In this document: piece after piece, positions 15,381-23,280 of the stretch
Layout of the letters: every line of letters starts with the position of its first letter
Numbering within the stretch: the first letter of the stretch is position 1
Source of the DNA: JACRGC01 sp041305345
GTDB taxonomy: Archaea; Micrarchaeota; Micrarchaeia; Norongarragalinales; SBBD01
Direction of reading: 5' to 3'
DNA: 44,364 bases
Assembly (NCBI GenBank): GCA_041305345.1
Contig: JBFYLP010000003.1
Coordinates: 1 to 44,364 of the forward strand
Notes under the pieces: generated by a model
Databases searched by the model: none
Seen by the model: the letters and a program-made list of their open reading frames with translations, nothing else
What the model was told of the DNA's origin: nothing
Program-made: the position numbers and the translations under genes

Positions 15381-15890
15381 AAACAAATTCGAATTCAGCA
15401 CGCGATTTTCAACAATCAGCTTGTTTACTGCGGGAGTCAGCACCAGGATGAACGCCATATTCCCGACGAGGTGGTAGATTGTGAAGGGTATCTGGCCGAT
15501 AATCGTCATTCCCAGCGGCTGCCCGAACTGGAAGCCGAACGCAAGGGCGGTTGTTGCATCGTAAAAAAGGGTGCCGATGATGCCAAATCCCAAATAGTGC
15601 AACATTTTGCGTGTGGTTTTATTTGCGAAGTATTTGCCTGCTGCATAGCCTATTGCCCCGTAGAAAATAGCGCAATAAAGGGTCCACCAGCCAAGCCTTC
15701 CTGAGATGAAATCGAATGATGCGAGTGCGAGTGAAGCGAAAACGAATCCCGCAAGCTTGCCGTATTTTTTCGCGAATGGGAGCATCGCTGCCATTATCGG
15801 CTCGGCGTTCGGGAGGGGCATTTGGATGAGGCGGAATGCGATGACGAACACGAGCCCGGCTGCAAACTTGATTGGATTTAAGAGCTTCAT
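15360..15890 (-). CDS. ECF-transporter S-component-like membrane protein
   Basis: 176 residues, almost wholly hydrophobic, with about five to six helices (for example AAGLVFVIAFRLIQMPLP; LAGFVFASLALASFDFISG; TLYCAIFYGAIGYAAG; MAFILVLTPAVNKLIV). The RLIQMPLPNAEPIMAAMLPFA segment and the YHLVGNMAFI region are typical of S-component-like proteins that bind vitamins in the membrane and work with a shared EcfT/EcfA energy module, which is not in the window. It begins immediately after the stop of the toroid gene, so translation is probably coupled. Substrate is not readable from sequence; cobalamin is proposed from its neighbours. Confidence 0.7.
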   Translation of the reverse strand: MKLLNPIKFAAGLVFVIAFRLIQMPLPNAEPIMAAMLPFAKKYGKLAGFVFASLALASFDFISGRLGWWTLYCAIFYGAIGYAAGKYFANKTTRKMLHYLGFGIIGTLFYDATTALAFGFQFGQPLGMTIIGQIPFTIYHLVGNMAFILVLTPAVNKLIVENRVLNSNLFSEPDPF

Positions 15891-17471
15891 TCATTTCTCA
15901 CTGGTTTTGTAGCCCAAAAAAAGGCCGATCATAAGGAAGAACGCGAATACCGCAACCGCCCAGCCATATTCCCTCAAACTCAACAATGCCGTCCAGGCCT
16001 GAATGGTTGGAATGGGTGTTATTTTGGTCTGATTGATTTCAGTCGCTGCCTTTTTATTGCTTACTCCGGCTGAGAGCAGTTGCCTTGCCAGACTGCTCCC
16101 ATCCTCCTCCTCTTTGATGGCAATCCCTTGCGAAAGTGCCGGGGAAGGATTTGCCGATGGTGAAGCGGCGAGTGTTGGCGTGGCGGATTCATCCGAAGGA
16201 TCGTAATCTATGGAATATCCCGATGTGGAAACCGGTTGCGTTGCCGATGGTGAATTGCAGCTGCGGGATTCCTCGGGCGTATTCTGAGTTGTGCCGCAAT
16301 CATTTAGCTCAATGCAGCTCCTCGTCTCATAGCCCCCTGAACATTCGCTCCACTCCCCGCATTCCCAGTTTTCGGTGCACGCATCGGTGGAAGGTGATGG
16401 GGAAGGGCTAGGGCTAGCAGTAGCGTTTGCTTCCGGTGAAGGCGAAGGGCTCGATGTAATGGATGGGCTGGGGCTTGGCGTCTGCGTTGGAGTTGGCGAT
16501 GGGATGTTCTCCGGGCACGCCAGGTTGGCAGTGGAGTTCACGGCTGCAAGCAATGCTGCAGCGGTATCAAGTACGTTCGAGCCGCCAGCCATCCTGCTCG
16601 CATCCCCGTAACCGCCATCGGGATTTTGGCTGCACTTTATGTTTTCTAGAGAGAGGATGGAATAATCCGTATCGCCATATGCCGCAAAAGCCAGGCTTGA
16701 GAGCGCTGCGGCAAAGATGCTTTGGTTTCCTCCGAACCTGCTTGCCGCACCATCCCTTAGGAAATCGAGGGAACTTGAAATTTCGTTTTCAGAAGCCCCC
16801 GCCGCCTCCATTCCAAGGATCACAAAAGCGGTCTGCGAGTACATGTCCGGCCCCAGGGACCAGAAGGTGCCGATGGTGGTGGTATTCGTGAGGTTGAAGC
16901 TCCCATCCGAATTTCTCAAGGAAAGGAGGGAATTCAATGCGGATGTTTTCATCCCCTCGTCGATGCCTCCGATGCCGACAAGGCCAAGCAATGCCGCGGA
17001 GGTGCTAATCGAATCCTCGCCTGCAGCCCAAACCTGAAGCGTCCAGTCGGATTCGGTGCAGTTCTCAATGCATTGCGAATAGCCCTTGAAGCCTCCCCCG
17101 TTTCCCTGCATTGCAAGCAGCCTGCCTGTTATCGCACCCAGATCAATCTGATTGATGTCGCCCGCTATTGAATATGCGTATAGATTCAAGCCGGGGATGT
17201 CCGCCTCGGCCCACGAGTAGGAGTCATTGCTTTCGAGATCCTGCTTTGCCCAGCCAAGTGCATCAATGACCGTTTGCGAATTCCCCTCGTAACTATGCAA
17301 GGCCAAAATGCCCATTGCCGTTTGGGGCGAGGAATACGGGTCGAAAGCGCCGTTTGGCTGCTGGTTTGCCCTAATGAACTCGGCCATCGAGGGCACGTCA
17401 GCAGCAGCTTCAGCCATGGAGATGAACGCAAATAATGCGAACAGGACCAATAAACCAAACGACCTATTCAT
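15891..17471 (-). CDS. membrane-anchored alpha-toroid (prenyltransferase/squalene-cyclase-like repeat) protein
   Basis: 526 residues from ATG 17471, which puts the signal peptide (FGLLVLFALFAFISMAEA) at the N-terminus; ATG 17513 overlaps the upstream stop and is an alternative. Residues about 25-320 contain alpha/alpha-barrel repeats: FIRANQQPNGAFDPYSSPQTAMGILAL, MQGNGGGFKGY, LLSLRNSDGSFNL, and NPDGGYGDASR. This is the fold of terpene cyclases and of the alpha domain of intrinsic factor, but no DxDD catalytic motif is seen. A Pro/Ser/Thr linker (323-362), a thrombospondin-1-like Cys module (WECGEWSECSGGYETRSC, about 367-386) and a C-terminal transmembrane helix follow. It is a surface receptor rather than an enzyme by this reading. 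Confidence 0.75.
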   Translation of the reverse strand: MNRSFGLLVLFALFAFISMAEAAADVPSMAEFIRANQQPNGAFDPYSSPQTAMGILALHSYEGNSQTVIDALGWAKQDLESNDSYSWAEADIPGLNLYAYSIAGDINQIDLGAITGRLLAMQGNGGGFKGYSQCIENCTESDWTLQVWAAGEDSISTSAALLGLVGIGGIDEGMKTSALNSLLSLRNSDGSFNLTNTTTIGTFWSLGPDMYSQTAFVILGMEAAGASENEISSSLDFLRDGAASRFGGNQSIFAAALSSLAFAAYGDTDYSILSLENIKCSQNPDGGYGDASRMAGGSNVLDTAAALLAAVNSTANLACPENIPSPTPTQTPSPSPSITSSPSPSPEANATASPSPSPSPSTDACTENWECGEWSECSGGYETRSCIELNDCGTTQNTPEESRSCNSPSATQPVSTSGYSIDYDPSDESATPTLAASPSANPSPALSQGIAIKEEEDGSSLARQLLSAGVSNKKAATEINQTKITPIPTIQAWTALLSLREYGWAVAVFAFFLMIGLFLGYKTSEK

Positions 17472-17509
17472 ATCCCATACGCCCCCCAGAGGCCTTAGGT
17501 GTTTCAAAC

Positions 17510-17947
17510 TCATTTGATTTCATGATTCGGTGTTTCATACCTGAACTCCAGCGAGACATCGGACTCGATTTTATAATTGTCCACAGCAATCATTGCAATC
17601 CTCCCGTCAACATAGTATTGCCAATATTTGTGGTTGCCTTCCTTGTTTTCAGGCAAGCCACCTACGGAGTAAACATAGGAGCCGAAGGGGTATTTCTTGT
17701 AGGAGATTTCGGTTGCCTTGGCGAACACATCAAGTGCGCTTGTTCCCCTTTCAGTAGAAACCAGCCTTTCGGTCGTGTTGATCCCGTCATTGATGATCAC
17801 AAGGACACTGATGTGCGTAGAATTGGCATTGGCGCCCAGAGTGGCGACTGATAGCTGCTGCCCTTGTGCGGGCGCCTGCTGCATGCAGCCTTGAAGCATC
17901 AGCGCAAGAAGCAATATAGGCATCAATGCGCCGCATTTGTTTTGCAT
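17510..17947 (-). CDS. DUF4430-domain lipoprotein (transcobalamin beta-domain-like)
   Basis: 145 residues. A lipoprotein leader ends in LMLQGC, with Cys21 as the lipidated residue. Residues about 45-142 fit DUF4430: ERLVSTERGTSALDVFAKAT, YVYSVGGLPENKEGNHKYWQYYVDG, and a final SDVSLEFRYE strand. This family includes the beta domain of animal intrinsic factor and transcobalamin. ATG 17947 is chosen because a TATA box lies 26 nt upstream. Stop and the next possible start (17513) overlap as ATGA. A cobalamin-binding role is inference. Confidence 0.75.
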   Translation of the reverse strand: MQNKCGALMPILLLALMLQGCMQQAPAQGQQLSVATLGANANSTHISVLVIINDGINTTERLVSTERGTSALDVFAKATEISYKKYPFGSYVYSVGGLPENKEGNHKYWQYYVDGRIAMIAVDNYKIESDVSLEFRYETPNHEIK

Positions 17948-17968
17948 CGTTTTCACTCTGGGGTTCAA

Positions 17969-17979
17969 TATTTAAAACC
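17969..17979 (-). promoter_or_regulatory. TATA-box promoter of the DUF4430-toroid-ECF-S operon
   Basis: On the minus strand GGTTTTAAATATT centres about 26 nt upstream of ATG 17947, predicting a leaderless operon message. The box lies partly in the 48-nt gap behind nrdJ, so the operon has its own promoter besides possible read-through. Confidence 0.55.
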
Positions 17980-17995
17980 GCAATGCTTCACGGAT

Positions 17996-20719
17996 TCAGG
18001 CGGAGCAATATCCCCATCCGCACTCCGCGCAGCTAAGGCAGCCTTCCTTCTTTTCAAGCTGCTCCGATCCGCAGCTTGGGCATTCCTTAATGGCCTTGTC
18101 CCCGAATTGCACGTCCGCAAACGGCGCGTTCCTTGCTGCATAACTTGCAGCTGCGGCATTGCTTTGGCTCATCACCTTCAATGTCGTTTCGTGACGCTCC
18201 AGCAACGATTCGGGCGTGATGCTTGCGGGTGCTGCGGAGCCATCATATGACGGTGGCTTTGCATGCTGCGTTTGCGTGTGCACCTCGGATTCGCCTTGTT
18301 GCTGCGGAATGCTTTTTTTCGGCGGCGCAACAAGCACCTGGTCCTTTATGGAGCTGTCTCGGAAAACGGTCACGTCCTTGCAGCCTAGCTTGTAGGCTAG
18401 CAGGTAGCTTTCGCGCATGTCATCAACTGTTGCATCGGCAGGGAAGTTATTCGTCTTGCTGATGGAGGAATCCGTCCATTCCTGGAATGCGGCAAGCATC
18501 CGGATGTGGTCCTCTGGCTTGATGTCCATTGCGGTCACGAATACCTTCTTCAGGATGGGGGGCATATAAGCCACTGCCTGCACGCTCCCGCCGCTCTCGT
18601 TGATTTCGGCCATCAATTTCTCATCGTAAAGGCCCTCGTCTTTCATTGCCTTCTCGAATGCGCCGTCCACGTAAAAGAAGCTGCCGACCTTCACGTTCTT
18701 CTCGAAGACCAGCGAATAAACGGGCTCGATGCCCGAGCTGCAGCCTGCGATCATCGATATGCTCCCAGTTGGCGCGATGACCGTCGTGTAGCCGTTCCTT
18801 ATCCCGTGCTTTTTCACATCCTCCGAGAGCCTTTTCCAGTCAACGTGCGTCGAGTTCGAATAAGGCCCTGCAATTGGCAATTTGCCCTGCGGGTAGAAGC
18901 TTCTGCTGATGAAGGGGAGGCTTCCTCGCTGCCTTGCGATCTCTATGCTCCTAACCTTGCTCCAGTAGTTGATGAATTCCATCAGTTTTGTTGCGAATTC
19001 ACGGCCCGCATCGGAATTATAGGGTATGCGCATCTCATAAAGCAGGTCGCCAAGGCCCATTACGCCAAGACCGATCTTCCTCGTTGCAAGCGTCATCTGC
19101 TCGAACTGCGGCAGCGGATGCCTGCTGACGTCTATTACGTTGTCAAGGAACGCCGTAGTTTGCATCGCCGCCTGCTTCAAGCCTTCCCAGTCGAAATACG
19201 TCTTGCCCTCCTGGTCCTCCTTTGCGAATGCCCAAACGTTGATGCTGCCAAGATTGCACGACTCATACGGGTAAAGCAAGACCTCCCCGCACGGATTTGT
19301 TGTGATGATGGGGCCCAGGTGCTCGTAAAACGGATTATACTTATTTACCGCATCGTGGAAGATGACGCCCGGCTCTGCTGATTCCCACGCCTGGTACACT
19401 ATCATGTCAAAAAGCCTGCGCGGGTTGACCGTCCGGACCACCTCCTTCGTTCGCGGATTCACGAGAGGATAGGGTTCGTTCTTCTCATAGTATTCCCAGA
19501 AATCGTCCATTATAAGTACCGAGATGTTGAAGTTCCTAAGAGCCTTGTTGCCCTCCTTCGCCTTCACGAACTTCTCGATGTCGGGGTGGTTGCTGTTGAG
19601 GATGCCCATATTCGCCCCCCTGCGTATGCCGCCTTGCTTGATCACTTCGGTCATCGTGTCGAATAGCCGCATGAAGCTTATTGGGCCGCTTGCTATCCCC
19701 GAGGTGCTGCTCACGAAATCGCCCTCGGGCCTAAGATGCGAGAAATTGTAGCCCATCCCTCCGCCCGACTTGAAAACGATTGCTGTGTTCTTGAGTCCTT
19801 CCATTATGCTTTCAATCGAATCCTCAACTCCAATCACGAAACACGCACTCCCCATTCCTAGCGAATTCCCAAAGTTTGCGATTGCAGGGGTGTTTGGCAT
19901 GAATTTCTTGCAAACCATTACGCTGTAGTTTGCATCTATCGCCTTTTCGTATTGTGCGAACTTTGCGTTCCCCAGCATCTCCATCATCCTGCTGAAGGGC
20001 ACGCGCATCTGTTTTTGCGCATTCATCCTATCGTACATCCGCCTCAGCGCTTCAAGGTGGAAGCGGTTTAGCTGGTATTTCCCAATCGAGAACTTGCCAT
20101 CGTATGATGCTGCATCAAATGCCTCGGCGGGCTGCTCCTTCTGGCTGCAAGAAAGGTCGAACACCAACGGATCATAGAGGAGATCCGGAAGGGTCGTATG
20201 AATTGCGACCCTTGTGAACAATTGCTTGGGGGATTCGGTTAGCTTGCCATCCTCGCTTTTCCTTAGGTAGCGTGCCTTTAGCACCCTAAGTGCGTTCAGG
20301 TCGAATGCCTTGTCGACCTCGTCGATCTCGTCCTTCTCGAGAACGCGCTTCTTTTCCTCCCTAAGTTCTGCTCGCTGCTGCCTGTAGAGGATGTATGCCT
20401 TCGCGGTCTTTGCATAGCCGCCTTCGATGAGCACTTTTTCTACCGTATCCTGAACATCCTCGACTCCCGGAAGCTCGCCGTTTCGGAATTGCTTTTCCAG
20501 CTGGTCAACGACGGTATCCGCAAGCGCGTTTGCAAGCGCCTTGTCCTTCCCGCCTACGGCCTTTGCGGCCTTCCAAATCGCGCTGATGATGCGCTCCTTG
20601 TTGAATTCGACGATGCGGCCGTCGCGCTTCTTGATCCGAAGAATGGTGCTTTTTGCGTTCCCGTTCATTTCGCTGCCACCTGCTGGTACGTTGAAATACA
20701 CGACCTTCCTCTCCGGCAT
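17996..20719 (-). CDS. nrdJ: adenosylcobalamin-dependent (class II) ribonucleotide reductase
   Basis: 907 residues. Reduces ribonucleotides to deoxyribonucleotides using a B12-generated radical. An N-terminal ATP-cone spans about 24-118. The core holds Cys293 (GSACF), the catalytic loop NPCGE (Asn475, Cys477, Glu479), Cys488 (ESCNLGSIN), and the family motif APTGSISMIAGCSSGIEP. Residues 880-907 are a Cys-rich zinc ribbon (CPSCGSEQ...CAECGWGYCS), typical of class II enzymes with a C-terminal shuttle. Class II is told from class I by NPCGE and by the absence of a radical-generating small subunit nearby. ATG 20719 is preceded by GGAGGTGG. nrdR is upstream on the same strand and a B12-uptake-like operon is downstream. 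Confidence 0.93.
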   Translation of the reverse strand: MPERKVVYFNVPAGGSEMNGNAKSTILRIKKRDGRIVEFNKERIISAIWKAAKAVGGKDKALANALADTVVDQLEKQFRNGELPGVEDVQDTVEKVLIEGGYAKTAKAYILYRQQRAELREEKKRVLEKDEIDEVDKAFDLNALRVLKARYLRKSEDGKLTESPKQLFTRVAIHTTLPDLLYDPLVFDLSCSQKEQPAEAFDAASYDGKFSIGKYQLNRFHLEALRRMYDRMNAQKQMRVPFSRMMEMLGNAKFAQYEKAIDANYSVMVCKKFMPNTPAIANFGNSLGMGSACFVIGVEDSIESIMEGLKNTAIVFKSGGGMGYNFSHLRPEGDFVSSTSGIASGPISFMRLFDTMTEVIKQGGIRRGANMGILNSNHPDIEKFVKAKEGNKALRNFNISVLIMDDFWEYYEKNEPYPLVNPRTKEVVRTVNPRRLFDMIVYQAWESAEPGVIFHDAVNKYNPFYEHLGPIITTNPCGEVLLYPYESCNLGSINVWAFAKEDQEGKTYFDWEGLKQAAMQTTAFLDNVIDVSRHPLPQFEQMTLATRKIGLGVMGLGDLLYEMRIPYNSDAGREFATKLMEFINYWSKVRSIEIARQRGSLPFISRSFYPQGKLPIAGPYSNSTHVDWKRLSEDVKKHGIRNGYTTVIAPTGSISMIAGCSSGIEPVYSLVFEKNVKVGSFFYVDGAFEKAMKDEGLYDEKLMAEINESGGSVQAVAYMPPILKKVFVTAMDIKPEDHIRMLAAFQEWTDSSISKTNNFPADATVDDMRESYLLAYKLGCKDVTVFRDSSIKDQVLVAPPKKSIPQQQGESEVHTQTQHAKPPSYDGSAAPASITPESLLERHETTLKVMSQSNAAAASYAARNAPFADVQFGDKAIKECPSCGSEQLEKKEGCLSCAECGWGYCSA

Positions 20720-20913
20720 ACGCCACCACCTCCAAGACTCAAAAAATGATATGACATAATTAATAACCCCTCAATATCTTCCATTTGACGGCCTTCCTTG
20801 TCTTGCTCATTGGGCCCCGATCCCGCTTTCCTTCATTTTTTTGCAATTTTTTTCCATGAAACGTCCTTTAGGGGAGTGCCAATATTCCCCCGCAGTTCGA
20901 AGCAACCCCCTCA
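20720..20913. other. intergenic region between nrdR and nrdJ
   Basis: 194 bp. On the minus strand a possible TATA (GGTTATTAATTATG, about 20750-20763) precedes nrdJ. A GGGGGAATATTGGCACTCCCC stem (about 20877-20897) and an A/T run around TTTTTTTGCAATTTTTTT could terminate nrdR. I see no NrdR-box pair here. Confidence 0.4.
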
Positions 20914-21396
20914 TTACTTCTCACCAATTAAACTCCTACCCTCGCCCTTTTTCAAAAGCTTTTTCACTTCCGTTTCGAATTCATCCAAATCCGCGAATTC
21001 GCGGTAAACGCTCGCGAACCTGATGTATGCGACCTTGTCGAGCTTCTTGAGGTTTTCCATCACCATGGCGCCGATCTCGGATGAGCTTATTTCCGTGCCC
21101 TCCTTCTTGCGTATTTCCCTCTCGATTTGATCCACCGTTTCCTCAATTTTCTCGTGGCTGATTGGCCTTTTCTCGCACGCCTTCATTATCCCGGATTCGA
21201 TCTTCTTCCTATCGAAAGGCTCGGTCTTGCCATCCTTCTTCCGCACCACAAGGTCCAGGAATTCGACCCTTTCGTAGGTGGTGAACCGCTTCTGGCACTT
21301 CTCGCATTCCCTCCTGCGCCTTGTGACCGCAAGGTCCTCCGCGTCCCTAGAATCGAGCACCTTCGTTTCCATATGCGCGCAGTACGGGCATCTCAT
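20914..21396 (-). CDS. nrdR: transcriptional repressor NrdR
   Basis: 160 residues. The N-terminal zinc ribbon has Cys3, Cys6, Cys31 and Cys34 (MRCPYC and CEKC), followed by TRRRRECEKCQKRFTTYERVE, the family signature. An ATP-cone occupies about 46-136 and senses ATP/dATP. NrdR represses ribonucleotide reductase genes. It is mainly bacterial, known in some archaea only. ATG 21396 is used because it yields the standard MRCPYC start and GGTGG lies 5 nt before it. nrdJ is the next gene on the strand. Confidence 0.95.
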   Translation of the reverse strand: MRCPYCAHMETKVLDSRDAEDLAVTRRRRECEKCQKRFTTYERVEFLDLVVRKKDGKTEPFDRKKIESGIMKACEKRPISHEKIEETVDQIEREIRKKEGTEISSSEIGAMVMENLKKLDKVAYIRFASVYREFADLDEFETEVKKLLKKGEGRSLIGEK

Positions 21397-21424
21397 CCAA
21401 ACCACCAAAAAAGAGGCATAAGGG

Positions 21425-21472
21425 GTACTAAATGTTGGTGTATGTTGCCTCTTCGGATACTATAGGTTGTAT
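21425..21472. promoter_or_regulatory. candidate tandem NrdR boxes
   Basis: Two 16-bp sites, GTACTAAATGTTGGTG (21425-21440) and ATACTATAGGTTGTAT (21457-21472), separated by exactly 16 bp. The second matches the known NrdR box (acaCwAtATaTwGtgt) at about 12 of 16 positions; the first keeps the CwAnAT.TwG core. Bacterial NrdR boxes come in pairs with 15-16 bp between them, three helical turns apart. They lie between the TATA box and start of nrdR, a position suited to repression. Confidence 0.55.
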
Positions 21473-21501
21473 TTCAAACCCGGAGTACATACCATAGATG
21501 G

Positions 21502-21510
21502 ATATTTAAA
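21502..21510 (-). promoter_or_regulatory. TATA-box promoter of nrdR
   Basis: Minus-strand GTTTAAATATCC gives a TATA element whose start point would be near 21478, just upstream of the two NrdR-like boxes and about 80 nt before ATG 21396. Confidence 0.5.
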
Positions 21511-21756
21511 CCTTTTTGCGGCGCTCGTAGAAAATTGCAAAAAAGGGCGGTTTTCCAAAAAAAACCAAAATTCCCGCTCGTAAACCATTTTTCCATATCG
21601 GTTCCGATATTCCAAGTTTGATGCGGGTTGCGAGGGAGGAAATTTTGCGGCGCTGCGTTTTTTCTTGCGATGCGCCCCTTCAAAGCCGAATTTTTCCCGC
21701 CTCCATCACCTAGCCTGTTTTTATTTTTTTGCGTCGTCCTATTTGCGGGTGTTTTA
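21511..21756. other. AT-rich gap with a perfect 16-bp palindrome
   Basis: No gene is supported here. ATATCGG-TT-CCGATAT at 21595-21610 is a perfect inverted repeat suited to a dimeric regulator or short hairpin. The stretch has several poly-A/T runs and a base composition unlike nearby genes. Confidence 0.4.
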
Positions 21757-22122
21757 ATGGCAAAGAATTCCAATTGCGTGAAAATTTTAATAGGAATGAC
21801 GATTATTTTTGCTATTATTGCGGTTTTTTTAACGTATTCGAATAATACGGGATAGGCTTACGCGCCGGCCAATGCGCTATTAAAAGATGCGCAAAACCAG
21901 CCGGTAAATACGGTCCTTCCTAGGATTGTCATTTGTTATCGGCAATACTATTGCTATTCGGATGATGCCGGGTCGTCTCAAGCAACAACTTCTTGTGTAT
22001 CGACTGATGGTACCATCTGTAACCCTGGTTTTCCTGCTGGCTCCTGTTCTGCTGGCTGGATTTTAGCTAACAACTGGTGCACGGCTTATGTTGCCTCGGG
22101 ATCAGTATCAATAAAGGATTAG
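21757..22122 (+). pseudogene. Cys-rich exported protein interrupted by an in-frame amber codon
   Basis: ATG 21757 opens a 32-residue segment with one transmembrane helix (KILIGMTIIFAIIAVFLTY), then TAG at 21853-21855. The same frame continues open for 88 more codons to TAG 22120-22122, with a Cys-rich sequence (ICYRQYYCYSDD, TSCVSTDGTICN, SCSAGWILANNWCTAYVA). This downstream half resembles the next gene in Cys spacing and in the closing C-x-x-Y-V-A motif, so the two halves are one gene. Either the amber is a loss-of-function mutation, or it is read through. TAG is an ordinary stop elsewhere in the window. Confidence 0.6.
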
Positions 22123-22133
22123 TGGTGGTAAAA

Positions 22134-22526
22134 ATGAAGAAAAAAGCAACCGATGCCTTGCCTTTCCTTGAACGAAATTGCAATAAAATTATAGTGGTTG
22201 CATTTTTGTTTTTCGTTCTGGTCATTGCCTATCTGATGGGGATCTTCGGCAATACAAATATCGGCTATGCGATCAAACCTGTGGGGGCTTCAGCTCCAAC
22301 AACTACGCCGCCATATGCGCGTCCCTTGCCTTGCTTCATTTCTTGCCATACTGAATATTTTTGCCCTTATACTGATGATTTTACACAGACCGGTTGTTCA
22401 GCTCCTTGTGGTAGTGTGTGCAGTGAAACCCCGCCATCTTCCGGTTGCGTTGGTGGTTGGGTGCAACAGTCGCATACTTGTGACAGGTACGTGGCAATAG
22501 AGACTTGGTCCTCCATACTCAATTGA
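22134..22526 (+). CDS. Cys-rich membrane-anchored exported protein
   Basis: 130 residues. A basic N-terminus and one hydrophobic helix (about 20-42, KIIVVAFLFFVLVIAYLMGIF) precede a Thr/Pro-rich spacer and an extracytoplasmic Cys-rich domain of about 65 residues with ten Cys (CFISCHTEYFCPYTDD, GCSAPCGSVCSE, GCVGG, CDRYVA). The pattern predicts disulfide bonds. No family is recognised. GGTGGT precedes ATG 22134. It is a tandem paralogue of the interrupted gene just upstream, 11 nt away. Confidence 0.65.
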   Translation: MKKKATDALPFLERNCNKIIVVAFLFFVLVIAYLMGIFGNTNIGYAIKPVGASAPTTTPPYARPLPCFISCHTEYFCPYTDDFTQTGCSAPCGSVCSETPPSSGCVGGWVQQSHTCDRYVAIETWSSILN

Positions 22527-22778
22527 TACGCGCCGCTAGTCTGAAAAAGCAGAGATGACTGATTCACAGAGCCAATAAGATTCGGTAGGACGACTTCCGT
22601 TAGGGTATATTTGTTCCCCTAGGGGCGTAAAGAGGGGTGGGGGCGCCGAAGCGCCCCCATGTGGGTTGAACCGTCGGCTTATCATATTCAATTAGATGAT
22701 CAAAGCCTATGGTGTCAATGTTTTCCTAACTCCGGAATGGAAAACCTTTTTTCCAAACCTGCAACCAATTCAAAAAAC
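22527..22778. other. intergenic region with strong structured elements
   Basis: 252 bp between convergent genes. It contains the palindrome CCCCTAGGGG (about 22616-22625), a purine-rich run, and the hairpin listed separately. I looked for box C/D, H/ACA, RNase P and tRNA patterns and saw none. Confidence 0.4.
22639..22658. terminator. 8-bp GC hairpin with CGAA tetraloop
   Basis: GGGGGCGC-CGAA-GCGCCCCC is a perfect stem with a stable tetraloop. It lies between the plus-strand Cys-rich gene and the minus-strand regulator gene, so it may end both transcripts, though no U-run follows on either side. It may instead be part of an unidentified structured RNA. Confidence 0.45.
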
Positions 22779-23252
22779 CTATGCCGTATTCGGGAGGAAG
22801 AACACCTTCCTTCCAACCTGCTGCTTCCTAAGAACGCCTTCCTTCACGAGCTTATTTAGTCTCGAGGAGGCGGCGTTCGAACCTTTGTACTTAAACTTCA
22901 TCTGCACCTGTTCCGCGCAAACCTTCCCCTTTTTATTGACGTATTTCAGGATTGTTTCATCAATTTCCGGCAAAAGCAATGCATCACGTGCTGCAGGTTT
23001 TGCTTCAGTTCTGCCAATCTTCTGCTCAATTGCCTTGATCCTATCCTCCAATGCAAGCAGCCTATCCAGCTTCGAATTCAGCTCCTTGAACAGCAGGTTA
23101 GTGGAGCTCCGTTCCTCGCTTAGTTTGTGCATCAATGTCGCGACGAATACCGGATTCCTTATCTGCTCCTGGAACTTCAAGAACTCCTCGGTCACTTTGG
23201 CAAACTCGCTCCTCTCGTCCATAACTCTTTTAAACCTCAATTGCGTATCCAT
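22779..23252 (-). CDS. coiled-coil plus winged-helix regulator
   Basis: 157 residues. The first 85 are helical and coiled-coil-like (FAKVTEEFLKFQEQI; LFKELNSKLDRLLALEDRIKAIEQKI). The C-terminal 60 (DETILKYVNKKGKVCAEQVQMKFKYKGSNAASSRLNKLVKEGVLRKQQVGRKVFF in overall pattern) form a winged helix with a basic wing. Such proteins usually bind DNA as dimers. It is divergent from purH with a phased operator array between them, so it is the obvious candidate for the factor that binds there. ATG 23252; ATG 23222 is an alternative. Confidence 0.7.
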   Translation of the reverse strand: MDTQLRFKRVMDERSEFAKVTEEFLKFQEQIRNPVFVATLMHKLSEERSSTNLLFKELNSKLDRLLALEDRIKAIEQKIGRTEAKPAARDALLLPEIDETILKYVNKKGKVCAEQVQMKFKYKGSNAASSRLNKLVKEGVLRKQQVGRKVFFLPNTA

Positions 23253-23280
23253 TCAGGTGGGCTGATGTTGTGCGTTTGTT

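Noticed and set aside
15891..17471. Terpene cyclase function for the toroid protein
   Set aside because: The repeats fit the fold, but the catalytic DxDD motif is absent, and the protein is exported and membrane-anchored, which does not suit a squalene cyclase.
18506..19381. 291-codon open frame antisense to nrdJ
   Set aside because: Lies within the conserved reductase on the other strand with no domain of its own.
21757..22122. Genome-wide amber recoding (pyrrolysine)
   Set aside because: Many genes in the window end in TAG in positions shared with homologue ends, so TAG is a regular stop here. A special case for this one gene cannot be excluded.
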